Part shown: positions 1 through 6,231 of the stretch, one piece after another
How positions within the stretch are numbered: position 1 is the stretch's first letter
How the letters are laid out: each line of letters opens with the position of its first letter
Assembly (NCBI GenBank): GCA_029266015.1
Contig: JAJUFK010000101.1
Location: 1-7,752, forward strand
Direction: 5' to 3'
Origin: Bacteroidota bacterium
GTDB taxonomy: Bacteria; Bacteroidota; Bacteroidia; Bacteroidales; UBA1715
Length of the DNA stretch: 7,752 nt
The notes under the pieces: generated by a model
Seen by the model: only the letters and a program-made list of their open reading frames with translations
The model's database searches: none
Told to the model about the DNA's origin: nothing
Program-made: the position numbers and the translations under genes

Positions 1-18
1 ATTATATTAAATATAATT

Positions 19-513
19 TTACTCTTCACTTACTGAAGCAGTATCTTCTTTAGGTGTATTAACTACTTTTTCTGAAGTGGAAGTAGATTTTTTTAGACTT
101 CTTCTTACCGGAGATTTTTTTGTACTAGTAGTTTTACCTTCTTTCAGATAAGTATCGTTAAAATCTACTAATTCAATATAACACATTTCAGCAGCATCAC
201 CTAATCTATTGCCTAGTTTTATAATACGAGTATAACCTCCCGGACGTTCAGCAATTTTTGATGATATTTCTCTAAATAATTCTGTTACAGCAAATTTATT
301 CTGCAAGTATTTAAAAACAATACGACGTGAATGTGTAGTATCCTCTTTAGATTTAGTAATTAAAGGATCAACATATTTTTGTAATGCTTTAGCTTTTGCA
401 AGAGTAGTTTTTATACGTTTATGCATAATTAAAGATGTTGCCATATTTGATAACATAGCAGCTCTATGTTCGTGTGTTCTACCTAAATGGTTAACTTTCT
501 TTCCGTGTCTCAT
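19..513 (-). CDS. rplQ: 50S ribosomal protein L17 (bL17) with extended C-terminal tail
   Basis: L17 lies near the polypeptide exit tunnel on 23S rRNA. The 164 residues begin with the family signature MRHGKKVNHLGRTHEHRAAM (1-20), then SNMATSLIMHKRIKTTLAKA (22-41) and ERPGGYTRIIKLGNRLGDAA (89-108), ending the core near CYIELVDF (111-118). E. coli L17 is 127 residues; here a low-complexity tail (about 124-164), rich in Lys, Ser and Thr and finishing in an acidic stretch (KEDTASVSEE), is added. Such tails are seen in Bacteroidota L17, and the tail shows no folded-domain motif. It is the last alpha-operon gene, starting 12 nt after rpoA. Only 18 bases follow its TAA inside the window, so the operon's end is not visible. 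Confidence 0.97.
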   Translation of the reverse strand: MRHGKKVNHLGRTHEHRAAMLSNMATSLIMHKRIKTTLAKAKALQKYVDPLITKSKEDTTHSRRIVFKYLQNKFAVTELFREISSKIAERPGGYTRIIKLGNRLGDAAEMCYIELVDFNDTYLKEGKTTSTKKSPVRRSLKKSTSTSEKVVNTPKEDTASVSEE

Positions 514-525
514 TGTTTTCTATAA

Positions 526-1521
526 TTATTCTTTATCTAATTTATATTTACTTATGTCCATTCCAAAAGTTAGATTTAAAGCTTCTAATAATTCATCTAA
601 TTCAGTAAGAGATTTTTTACCAAAATTTCTGAATTTCAACAAATCATTTTTATTGAATTGAACAAGTTCTCCGAGCGTTTCAACATCTGCAGCTTTTAAA
701 CAATTTAAAGCTCTTACAGATAAATCCATATCAACAAGTTTTGATTTAAGAAGTTGACGCATATGTAATACTTCCTCATCAAATTCTTCATTTCCAAATT
801 TATCTTCTGTATCAAGCGTTATTTTTTCATCTGAGAACAACATAAAATGTTGAATCAAGATTTTAGCAGCGTCTTTTAAAGCGTCTTTTGGATGAATTGA
901 GCCGTCACTTTTAATTTCAAGAATTAACTTCTCAAAATCCGTTTTTTGCTCTACACGATAATTTTCAACAGAATATTTCACATTTTTAATAGGTGTGAAT
1001 ATAGAATCTATTGGAATTATTCCAAATTCGCTATCCATAATTTTATTTTCTTCAGCAGGAACATATCCTCTTCCCTTACCAATCCAAAAATCAATTGTAA
1101 GTTTTACTGAGGTATTCATATTGCAAATAACTAAATCAGTATTTAAAACTTGAAAGTTAGTTAAAAATGCATTTAAATCACCTGCAACAAATTTATCTTT
1201 ACCAGCAACGGTAACAGATACTTTTTCAGATTGAACAGAATCAGTTGTTACTCTTTTAAATCTAATTTGTTTAATATTTAAAATTATTTCAGTAACATCT
1301 TCAACTACACCTTTTATGGTACTAAACTCATGATCTACACCTTCAATTTTGATGTTAGTTATAGCATATCCTTCTAGAGACGATAATAATACTCTACGAA
1401 TAGCGTTACCTACTGTAATTCCATATCCTGGTTCTAATGGACGGAATTCAAAAATTCCAATGTTATCATCCGATTCAAGCATTATAACTTTATCGGGTTT
1501 TTGAAATGCTAAAATTGCCAT
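526..1521 (-). CDS. rpoA: DNA-directed RNA polymerase alpha subunit
   Basis: The alpha subunit dimerises to seed RNA polymerase assembly and contacts upstream DNA and activators through its C-terminal domain. The 331 residues start MAILAFQKPDKV, a typical Bacteroidota beginning. The N-terminal domain (about 1-232) contains FEFRPLEPGYGITVGNAIRR (24-43) and LLSSLEGYAI (45-54). An acidic linker (about 233-250, DTEDKFGNEEFDEE) leads to the C-terminal domain with LSVRALNCLKAADVETLGEL (267-286) and NFGKKSLTELDELLEAL (299-315). Arg270 and Asn273 align with E. coli DNA-contact residues Arg265 and Asn268, and Lys303 and Ser304 with Lys298 and Ser299. An in-frame TTG two codons upstream (1527) is possible, but the ATG fits the family better. 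It lies 22 nt after rpsD and 12 nt before rplQ. Confidence 0.98.
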   Translation of the reverse strand: MAILAFQKPDKVIMLESDDNIGIFEFRPLEPGYGITVGNAIRRVLLSSLEGYAITNIKIEGVDHEFSTIKGVVEDVTEIILNIKQIRFKRVTTDSVQSEKVSVTVAGKDKFVAGDLNAFLTNFQVLNTDLVICNMNTSVKLTIDFWIGKGRGYVPAEENKIMDSEFGIIPIDSIFTPIKNVKYSVENYRVEQKTDFEKLILEIKSDGSIHPKDALKDAAKILIQHFMLFSDEKITLDTEDKFGNEEFDEEVLHMRQLLKSKLVDMDLSVRALNCLKAADVETLGELVQFNKNDLLKFRNFGKKSLTELDELLEALNLTFGMDISKYKLDKE

Positions 1522-1543
1522 AGACAAAAGTCTTTCTATAAAA

Positions 1544-2152
1544 TTATTTAGAATAAAGTTCTACTATTAATTGTTCTTTGATATTTTCCGGTATCTCTGA
1601 TCTTTCGGGTACATTTAAAAATTTACCTTGCATTTGAGATTTATCGAATTCTAACCATGAAAATTTACTAACAGAATTAGTGCTCAATGAACGAGTTATT
1701 GCTTCGAGTGATCTTGATTTTTCACGAACAGCAACAATATCACCAGGTTTTACATGAAAAGAAGGTATATTAACAACAGCTCCATTTACGGTAATATGTT
1801 GATGAGTTACTAATTGACGAGCAGCTCTGCGTGTATTTGCAATTCCCATTCTATACACAACGTTATCTAGACGTTGTTCTAATAATTGCACTAAAATTTC
1901 ACCTGTAACTCCAGGTCTTCTTTCAGCCTCATGAAATAAGTTAGCAAATTGACGTTCTAAAACGCCATACATATATTTAGCTTTTTGTTTTTCTTGTAAT
2001 TGAACTCCATACACGGATTTTTTTGCTTTTCTTTTAGAAAGTCCATGTTGGCCAGGGGGATAATTCTTTTTTTGTAATGCACTATCTGGTCCATAAATTG
2101 GTTCTCCAAATTTACGTGCTATTTTTGATGTAGGTCCAGTATATCTTGCCAT
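1544..2152 (-). CDS. rpsD: 30S ribosomal protein S4 (uS4), Cys-free form
   Basis: S4 nucleates 30S body assembly by binding the 16S rRNA five-way junction and, with S5 and S3, lines the mRNA entry channel. The start chosen is the ATG at 2152, giving 202 residues beginning MARYTGPTSKIARKFGE, the family's standard N-terminus. A longer frame starting at 2203 would add 17 unconserved residues and overlap rpsK by 31 nt, so it is rejected; the chosen start leaves a 20-nt gap. Further motifs are KNYPPGQHG (29-37), EKQKAKYMYG (54-63), ERQFANLF (66-73), the S4 RNA-binding domain (about 92-155, with RLDNVVYRMGIANTRRAARQ at 94-113) and the ending EQLIVELYSK. There is no Cys, so the N-terminal zinc site known from Thermus is absent. 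S4 autoregulates the alpha operon in E. coli. Confidence 0.97.
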   Translation of the reverse strand: MARYTGPTSKIARKFGEPIYGPDSALQKKNYPPGQHGLSKRKAKKSVYGVQLQEKQKAKYMYGVLERQFANLFHEAERRPGVTGEILVQLLEQRLDNVVYRMGIANTRRAARQLVTHQHITVNGAVVNIPSFHVKPGDIVAVREKSRSLEAITRSLSTNSVSKFSWLEFDKSQMQGKFLNVPERSEIPENIKEQLIVELYSK

Positions 2153-2172
2153 GTAACTAAATTTTTTTAAAA

Positions 2173-2559
2173 TTAAACTCTTCTTCTTTTTGGAGGTCTG
2201 CAACCATTATGAGGTAGCGGAGTTACATCAACAATTTCTGTAACTTCAATTCCGGAATTATGTATTGTTCTAATTGCAGATTCTCTACCAGCTCCAGGTC
2301 CTTTAACAAAAACTTTTACTCTGCGTAATCCTAAATCAAATGCTTCTTTTGCACAATCTGTTGCGGCCATTTGAGCTGCATACGGAGTATTTTTTTTGGA
2401 ACCTCTAAACCCCTTTTTACCAGAAGAAGACCATGATATTACTTGTCCTTCGGCATTTGTAATCGTAACAATAATGTTATTAAATGAAGCATGTATATGA
2501 GCTTGTCCTGCTGCTTCAACTTTTACTACTTTTTTTACTGACTTCGTTTTTTTAGCCAT
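2173..2559 (-). CDS. rpsK: 30S ribosomal protein S11 (uS11)
   Basis: S11 lies on the 30S platform beside the mRNA exit channel, near S18, S6, S21 and the 16S rRNA 3' end. The 128 residues begin with a Lys-rich extension (1-14) and contain AHIHASFNNIIVTITNAEGQ (20-39), WSSSGKKGFRGSKKNTPYAA (43-62), VKGPGAGRESAIR (85-97) and the terminal DVTPLPHNGCRPPKRRRV (111-128). The Asn118-Gly119 pair in that ending corresponds to the Asn-Gly site that becomes isoaspartate in E. coli S11. Length is normal. The gene begins 16 nt after rpsM and ends 20 nt before the correct rpsD start. Upstream TAGTTTGATATT has A at -3 and no Shine-Dalgarno core. Confidence 0.98.
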   Translation of the reverse strand: MAKKTKSVKKVVKVEAAGQAHIHASFNNIIVTITNAEGQVISWSSSGKKGFRGSKKNTPYAAQMAATDCAKEAFDLGLRRVKVFVKGPGAGRESAIRTIHNSGIEVTEIVDVTPLPHNGCRPPKRRRV

Positions 2560-2575
2560 AATATCAAACTATAAA

Positions 2576-2953
2576 TTATTTAGTTGCTTTTTTCTTATTT
2601 GCAACAGTTTTTTTCTTTCCTTTTCTTGTACGTGCATTATTTTTTGTAGATTGACCTCTTACCGGTAACCCTAAACGATGACGAATACCTCTATAACAAC
2701 CAATATCCATTAATCGTTTAATATTTAATTGAACTTCAGAACGTAATTCACCTTCTACTTTATAGTTAGATGAAATAACATTTCTAATTGCAGTTGTTTG
2801 ATCATCATTCCAATCTTTTACTTTGATGTCTTTATCAACTCCTGCTTTTGACAAAATTTTGTTAGCGCTTGATTTTCCTATACCATATATATAGGTTAAT
2901 GCTATCTCGCCTCGTTTATTCTTTGGTAAATCTATACCGTTTATCCTTGCCAT
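2576..2953 (-). CDS. rpsM: 30S ribosomal protein S13 (uS13)
   Basis: S13 sits at the top of the 30S head, forms intersubunit bridges with L5 and 23S rRNA, and touches the P-site tRNA through its basic tail. The 125 residues show the helix-two-turn-helix motif with YIYGIGKSSA (21-30), the signature CYRGIRHRLGLPVRGQ (86-101), and the tail NARTRKGKKK (106-115) ending in a run of Lys-rich residues. Length is typical. The ATG lies 38 nt after rpmJ, and an 11-nt inverted repeat (AGTAAGTTACT) abuts the start codon. In E. coli this is the first gene of the alpha operon, where S4 represses translation at a pseudoknot; I cannot show such a structure here. Confidence 0.98.
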   Translation of the reverse strand: MARINGIDLPKNKRGEIALTYIYGIGKSSANKILSKAGVDKDIKVKDWNDDQTTAIRNVISSNYKVEGELRSEVQLNIKRLMDIGCYRGIRHRLGLPVRGQSTKNNARTRKGKKKTVANKKKATK

Positions 2954-2991
2954 AGTAACTTACTTTGAAAATTGGTGCAAAATTATAAAAA
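2954..2991 (-). promoter_or_regulatory. Intergenic gap at spc/alpha boundary with possible -7 promoter motif
   Basis: This 38-nt gap between rpmJ and rpsM is the longest non-coding stretch in the window. On the minus strand bases 2985 to 2978 read TAATTTTG, an exact match to the Bacteroidota -7 consensus TAnnTTTG. A start about 7 nt downstream would leave a leader of roughly 17 nt before the rpsM ATG. I do not see a good -33 TTTG at the expected distance; only a TTTA about 23 nt upstream, inside rpmJ. The motif is common by chance in such AT-rich DNA. Its position at the classical head of the alpha operon is the main argument for it, so the call is tentative. Confidence 0.22.
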
Positions 2992-3108
2992 TTATCCTTG
3001 TCTTTGTTTAAATTTTGGATTTTTTTTGTTAATAACATAAATCCTTCCTTTTCTGCGAACTATTTTACATTCGCTACTTCGTTTTTTTACTGACGCTCGA
3101 ACTTTCAT
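2992..3108 (-). CDS. rpmJ: 50S ribosomal protein L36 (bL36), zinc-free form
   Basis: This short gene encodes 38 residues: MKVRASVKKRSSECKIVRRK followed by GRIYVINKKNPKFKQRQG. L36 is the smallest 50S protein and sits in a crevice of 23S rRNA, helping to order late assembly. The N-terminal MKVRASVKK, the CKIVRRKG core and the terminal KQRQG are diagnostic. The classical zinc site (Cys11, Cys14, Cys27, His33 in E. coli) is mostly lost: here the residues are Ser11, Cys14, Asn27 and Phe33, so a zinc ribbon cannot form. I recall this version as common in Bacteroidota. It starts with ATG 11 nt after infA, and 38 nt separate its TAA from the rpsM start, the widest gap in the window. Confidence 0.97.
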   Translation of the reverse strand: MKVRASVKKRSSECKIVRRKGRIYVINKKNPKFKQRQG

Positions 3109-3119
3109 GTTTATTTATT

Positions 3120-3338
3120 TTATTTATATCGAAAAGTTATTCTTCCTTTAGTTAAATCATATAATGACATTTCTACTTTTACTTTATCTCCAGGTAATAT
3201 TTTAATATAATGCATTCTCATTTTACCGGAAATATGAGCTGTAATAACATGTCCATTTGTAAGTTCAACTCGAAACATTGCATTAGACAATGCTTCGATT
3301 ATAGTTCCATCTTGTTCAATAGATTGCTGCTTTGCCAT
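3120..3338 (-). CDS. infA: Translation initiation factor IF-1
   Basis: IF-1 binds the A site of the 30S subunit and, with IF-2 and IF-3, controls initiator tRNA selection. The 72 residues match the usual bacterial length and fold as one S1-type OB domain: start MAKQQSIEQDGTIIEALSNA, core FRVELTNGHVITAHISGKMR (22-41), and the ending LPGDKVKVEMSLYDLTKGRI (48-67) with TFRYK. The core elements GKMRM and GDKVKVE are conserved. The gene begins 3 nt after secY and is followed by rpmJ after 11 nt, the arrangement usual in Bacteroidota. Upstream CAATTTAAATT has A at -3 and no Shine-Dalgarno element; the close spacing suggests coupling to secY translation. Confidence 0.98.
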   Translation of the reverse strand: MAKQQSIEQDGTIIEALSNAMFRVELTNGHVITAHISGKMRMHYIKILPGDKVKVEMSLYDLTKGRITFRYK

Positions 3339-3341
3339 AAT

Positions 3342-4682
3342 TTAAATTGATGATGTTGTTAATCCGGCTGATGATCTTCCTTTTATTCTGCCTGTTTTCA
3401 TTAAACCATCATAATGTCTATTTAACAAGTGACTTTCAATCTGTTGTAATGTATCTAATATAACTCCAACAATAATCAGTAGTGAAGTACCACCATAAAA
3501 ATGAGCAAATTGATTACTTACTTCAGATAACATTGCTAAAGCAGGTAAAATTGCAACAATTGCTAAGAAAATAGAACCTGGTAAAGTAATTCTTGACATA
3601 ACATTATCTATAAATTCAGCTGTCTTTTTACCTGGTTTAATTCCCGGTATAAAACCACCATTACGTTTCAATTCATCAGCAATTTGCTGTGGATTCATTG
3701 TTATTGCAGTATAAAAATAGGTAAATGCGATAATTAAGACTGCATAAACAAAATTATAACCAAAACTTGTAAAATCTGAAAAAGTAGTTACAAACCATGA
3801 TACATTATCTGTAGTTGAAAAACCAGCTAACGTTAATGGTATAAACATTAATGCTTGAGCAAATATAATTGGCATAACGCCAGCAGCATTAACTTTTAAT
3901 GGGAGATATTGACGCACTCCACCATATTGTTTATTTCCAACTACACGTTTTGCATATTGTACAGGTATTCTTCGAGTACCTTGAACCAACATTATTGAAA
4001 AAGTGATTATAAGAAGTAATACAAGCATTTCAACTAAAAATACAATTAAACCTCCGGCACCTTCCATTCTCATACCAAATTCTTGAAACAAAGCAGATGG
4101 AAATTTTGCTATAATACCTATCATAATTATAAATGAAATACCATTACCAATTCCTTTATCAGTAATACGTTCACCTAACCACATAACAAACATAGTACCT
4201 GCTATCAAAATTATAATTGATGATATCCAAAAGAAACCCGAATTAACTATTATTGCATCTGGTATTTGATATTGAAGATTTTTTAAATATCCCGGAGCTT
4301 GAGCAGCACATATAAGTACTGTTAAAAAGCGTGTAATTTGTGTTATTTTCTTTCTTCCACTTTCACCCTCTTTTTGTAATCTCTGAAAATAAGGAATTGC
4401 AATTCCAAATAATTGTATTACAATTGATGCTGATATATATGGCATAATTCCTAATGCAAATACTGAAGCATTTGCAAAAGCACCTCCGGAAAACATATTT
4501 ATTAAACTAAGAAGTCCGGAATCTGCTTGAGTAGCTAATTTTTCTAGTCCGTTTGGGTCAATTCCCGGTAAAACCACAAATGATCCAAAACGATACACTA
4601 AAATTAAACTAAGCGTAAACAGAATTCGAGATCGTAATTCTTCAATTCTATAAATATTTTTAAGGGTTTCAAGAAATTTCAT
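3342..4682 (-). CDS. secY: Protein translocase subunit SecY
   Basis: SecY is the channel of the SecYEG translocon in the inner membrane; it passes unfolded secretory proteins driven by SecA and inserts membrane proteins from ribosomes. The 446 residues give ten hydrophobic helices, approximately at 18-38, 70-97, 115-133, 150-170, 178-196, 210-233, 265-287, 309-329, 368-386 and 398-414. The plug region lies near 56-70 (GLLSLINMFSGGAFA). Cytosolic loops that bind SecA or ribosome are recognisable: RRIPVQYAKR (237-246) and GGFIPGIKPGKKTAEF (342-357). In the latter, Lys349 stands where E. coli has Arg357. The C-terminus ends in GRIKGRSSAGLTTSSI. It begins 5 nt after rplO and ends 3 nt before infA, with no map gene between. 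Confidence 0.98.
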   Translation of the reverse strand: MKFLETLKNIYRIEELRSRILFTLSLILVYRFGSFVVLPGIDPNGLEKLATQADSGLLSLINMFSGGAFANASVFALGIMPYISASIVIQLFGIAIPYFQRLQKEGESGRKKITQITRFLTVLICAAQAPGYLKNLQYQIPDAIIVNSGFFWISSIIILIAGTMFVMWLGERITDKGIGNGISFIIMIGIIAKFPSALFQEFGMRMEGAGGLIVFLVEMLVLLLIITFSIMLVQGTRRIPVQYAKRVVGNKQYGGVRQYLPLKVNAAGVMPIIFAQALMFIPLTLAGFSTTDNVSWFVTTFSDFTSFGYNFVYAVLIIAFTYFYTAITMNPQQIADELKRNGGFIPGIKPGKKTAEFIDNVMSRITLPGSIFLAIVAILPALAMLSEVSNQFAHFYGGTSLLIIVGVILDTLQQIESHLLNRHYDGLMKTGRIKGRSSAGLTTSSI

Positions 4683-4687
4683 ACAAA

Positions 4688-5134
4688 TTATATTTTTTCG
4701 ATTGTTCCACCTTGCGCTTCAATCATTTCTTTTGCTTTATTAGAAAAAGCATGAACTTTAACTGTAACCTTTGATGATAAGGTACCTTTTGCTAATACTT
4801 TTATTAATTCATTTTTTGATGATAATCCATTATTTGCAAACACTGTTGTATCAAAATCGGTAATTTGTTTTTTATCAACTAAATTTTGAATATCACTTAA
4901 ATTAATAGCTTTATATTCTACTCTATTGATGTTTTTAAAACCGAATTTTGGAATTCTTCTTTGTAAAGGCATTTGACCTCCTTCAAAACCAATTTTCTTT
5001 GAATATCCACTTCGTGATTTGGCTCCTTTATGACCTCTTGTACTAGTACCTCCAAGACCGGAACCTGAACCACGGCCTATAACTTTTTTTGATTTTGTAG
5101 AACCTTTTGCTGGTTTTAATGCTTCTAATTTCAT
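4688..5134 (-). CDS. rplO: 50S ribosomal protein L15 (uL15)
   Basis: L15 is a late-assembly 50S protein whose extended N-terminal tail threads through 23S rRNA. The 148 residues show the Gly/Lys/Arg-rich tail with GRGSGSGLGGTSTRGHKGAK (20-39) and GFEGGQMPLQRRIPKFGF (49-66), followed by a globular C-terminal domain (about 75-148) with the ending AKEMIEAQGGTIEKI. Length is normal. The start MKLEALKPAKGS is characteristic and lies 2 nt after rpmD; secY begins 5 nt after the stop. The L30-L15-SecY order is the standard one. The ATG is preceded by AATTAAATAACA, with A at -3 and no Shine-Dalgarno core. Confidence 0.98.
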   Translation of the reverse strand: MKLEALKPAKGSTKSKKVIGRGSGSGLGGTSTRGHKGAKSRSGYSKKIGFEGGQMPLQRRIPKFGFKNINRVEYKAINLSDIQNLVDKKQITDFDTTVFANNGLSSKNELIKVLAKGTLSSKVTVKVHAFSNKAKEMIEAQGGTIEKI

Positions 5135-5136
5135 TG

Positions 5137-5319
5137 TTATTTAATTTCTTCGATTTGAACTAAATGTTTAACTTTTTCAACCATACCTGATATTTGAGGA
5201 GTAAGATTTTTTTCGGTATTTGAACCGATTTTACTTAATCCTAAAGCTTCAAGTACCAACTTTTGATGTTTGGTTTGACCAATTTTACTTTTAACAAGTG
5301 TTATCTTAACTTTAGACAT
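5137..5319 (-). CDS. rpmD: 50S ribosomal protein L30 (uL30)
   Basis: L30 is a small protein of the 50S subunit that packs on 23S rRNA domain II. The 60 residues have the single L30 ferredoxin-like fold: beta strand MSKVKITLVKS, a helix containing HQKLVLEALGL (18-28), the SKIGSNTEKNLTPQ turn, and a C-terminal helix and strand GMVEKVKHLVQIEEI (45-59). Length matches the short bacterial form. L30 is not essential and is missing from many reduced genomes, so its retention argues against extreme genome reduction. It starts 11 nt after rpsE and its TAA ends just 2 nt before the rplO ATG, which suggests translational coupling. The upstream sequence ACAAAAAATT is A-rich with no Shine-Dalgarno element. 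Confidence 0.96.
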   Translation of the reverse strand: MSKVKITLVKSKIGQTKHQKLVLEALGLSKIGSNTEKNLTPQISGMVEKVKHLVQIEEIK

Positions 5320-5330
5320 AATTTTTTGTT

Positions 5331-5846
5331 TTATCCATTAAAAACTTTAGATAATTCAACTCTTCTTTGTTCTGCAACCATATACGCATCTCTCATTTCA
5401 ACCAATGCTTTAAATGTAGCTTTTACAACATTATGAGGATTTGAAGAACCTTTTGATTTTGCTAATACGTCGGTAATTCCAGCACTTTCCAAAACTGAAC
5501 GCATTGCACCTCCGGCTTTAACTCCGGTACCATGCGATGCTGGTTTCATAAATACTGTTGCACCACTATATTTTGATTCTTGTTCGTGAGGTATAGTACC
5601 TTTTATTATTGGAACTTTTATAAGATTTTTTTTCGCATCTTCTACACCTTTGGCAATAGCAGCAGTAACTTCTCCTGCTTTTCCTAAACCATATCCAACA
5701 ATACCATTTTCATCGCCAACCACAACAATAGCAGAAAAACTAAATGTTCTTCCTCCTTTTGTTACTTTGGTAACACGATTAATAGCAACTAAACGATCTT
5801 TTAATTCTAAATCAGATGTTCTTACTTTTCTATTATTTTCAGCCAT
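5331..5846 (-). CDS. rpsE: 30S ribosomal protein S5 (uS5)
   Basis: S5 sits at the mRNA entry side of the 30S body with S4 and S3; it influences decoding fidelity, mRNA unwinding and, in other bacteria, spectinomycin sensitivity. The 171 residues contain the N-terminal double-stranded-RNA-binding-like domain (about 13-78) with the flexible loop VTKGGRTFSFSAIVVVGD (28-45), and the C-terminal domain with KPASHGTGVKAGGAMR (101-116) and KGSSNPHNVVKATFKAL (132-148). The KGGR loop (30-33) is the site of spectinomycin-resistance changes in E. coli and looks wild type. Length fits the family. It starts 6 nt after rplR and ends 11 nt before rpmD. Open frames on the opposite strand here are shadows of this gene. 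Confidence 0.98.
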   Translation of the reverse strand: MAENNRKVRTSDLELKDRLVAINRVTKVTKGGRTFSFSAIVVVGDENGIVGYGLGKAGEVTAAIAKGVEDAKKNLIKVPIIKGTIPHEQESKYSGATVFMKPASHGTGVKAGGAMRSVLESAGITDVLAKSKGSSNPHNVVKATFKALVEMRDAYMVAEQRRVELSKVFNG

Positions 5847-5852
5847 ATTATA

Positions 5853-6215
5853 TTAAAATTTTAAGCCATTATTACGAGCTGATTCCGCCAATGATTTTAC
5901 TCTTCCGTGATATAAGTAACCATTTCTATCAAAAACAACTTCTTCTATTCCTTTTTCAATTGCTTTTTTTGCAACTACACTTCCAACAATTGCTGCTTGT
6001 TCAATTTTAGTTTTGCCGTTACATTCTTTTGCAACATCTTTATCTAATGATGATGCAGCCAAAAGAGTTGTACCTGCTTTATCATCAATTAATTGAACTG
6101 ATATTTGTTTATTACTTCTAAAAACAGACATTCGAGGACGTTGTGCAGAACCTTCTACAATTTTTCGAATACGTTTTTTTATTCTTAATCTTCTTTCAAC
6201 TTTAGTGATAGCCAT
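5853..6215 (-). CDS. rplR: 50S ribosomal protein L18 (uL18)
   Basis: L18 binds 5S rRNA together with L5 and L25-type proteins and anchors it in the central protuberance. The 120 residues show a basic N-terminus (residues 6-18, VERRLRIKKRIRK), then RPRMSVFRSNKQI (26-38) and the conserved C-terminal block FDRNGYLYHGRVKSLAE (95-111) ending in GLKF. Length is typical. One Cys (65) lies in a variable loop and is not part of a known site. The gene sits between rplF (16 nt upstream) and rpsE (6 nt downstream), the standard order. The ATG is preceded by AATAGTTCAAA, which has A at -3 and no Shine-Dalgarno core. Confidence 0.98.
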   Translation of the reverse strand: MAITKVERRLRIKKRIRKIVEGSAQRPRMSVFRSNKQISVQLIDDKAGTTLLAASSLDKDVAKECNGKTKIEQAAIVGSVVAKKAIEKGIEEVVFDRNGYLYHGRVKSLAESARNNGLKF

Positions 6216-6231
6216 TTTGAACTATTTTATA

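Noticed and set aside
1..17. Perfect inverted repeat attatatt-a-aatataat just after rplQ
   Set aside because: It is purely A/T with a 1-nt centre, cannot form a stable terminator hairpin, and is readily expected by chance in such DNA; the true operon end is beyond the window.
2153..2203. Upstream start for rpsD adding 17 residues
   Set aside because: The extra residues (Lys-rich, MQTSKKKKS) are not part of S4, overlap the 3' end of rpsK by 31 nt, and the family's N-terminus MARYTGP begins at the ATG at 2152.
5650..5856. Plus-strand open frame of 68 codons opposite rpsE
   Set aside because: It lies wholly over the well-conserved rpsE gene and its start, has no recognisable motif, and its composition is what the antisense of S5 codons would give.
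5816..6010. Plus-strand open frame of 64 codons opposite rpsE/rplR, rich in Leu, Phe and Gln and looking membrane-like
   Set aside because: The apparent hydrophobicity comes from reading the antisense of Lys/Glu/Ala-rich L18 codons; it overlaps two conserved genes and has no support as a gene.
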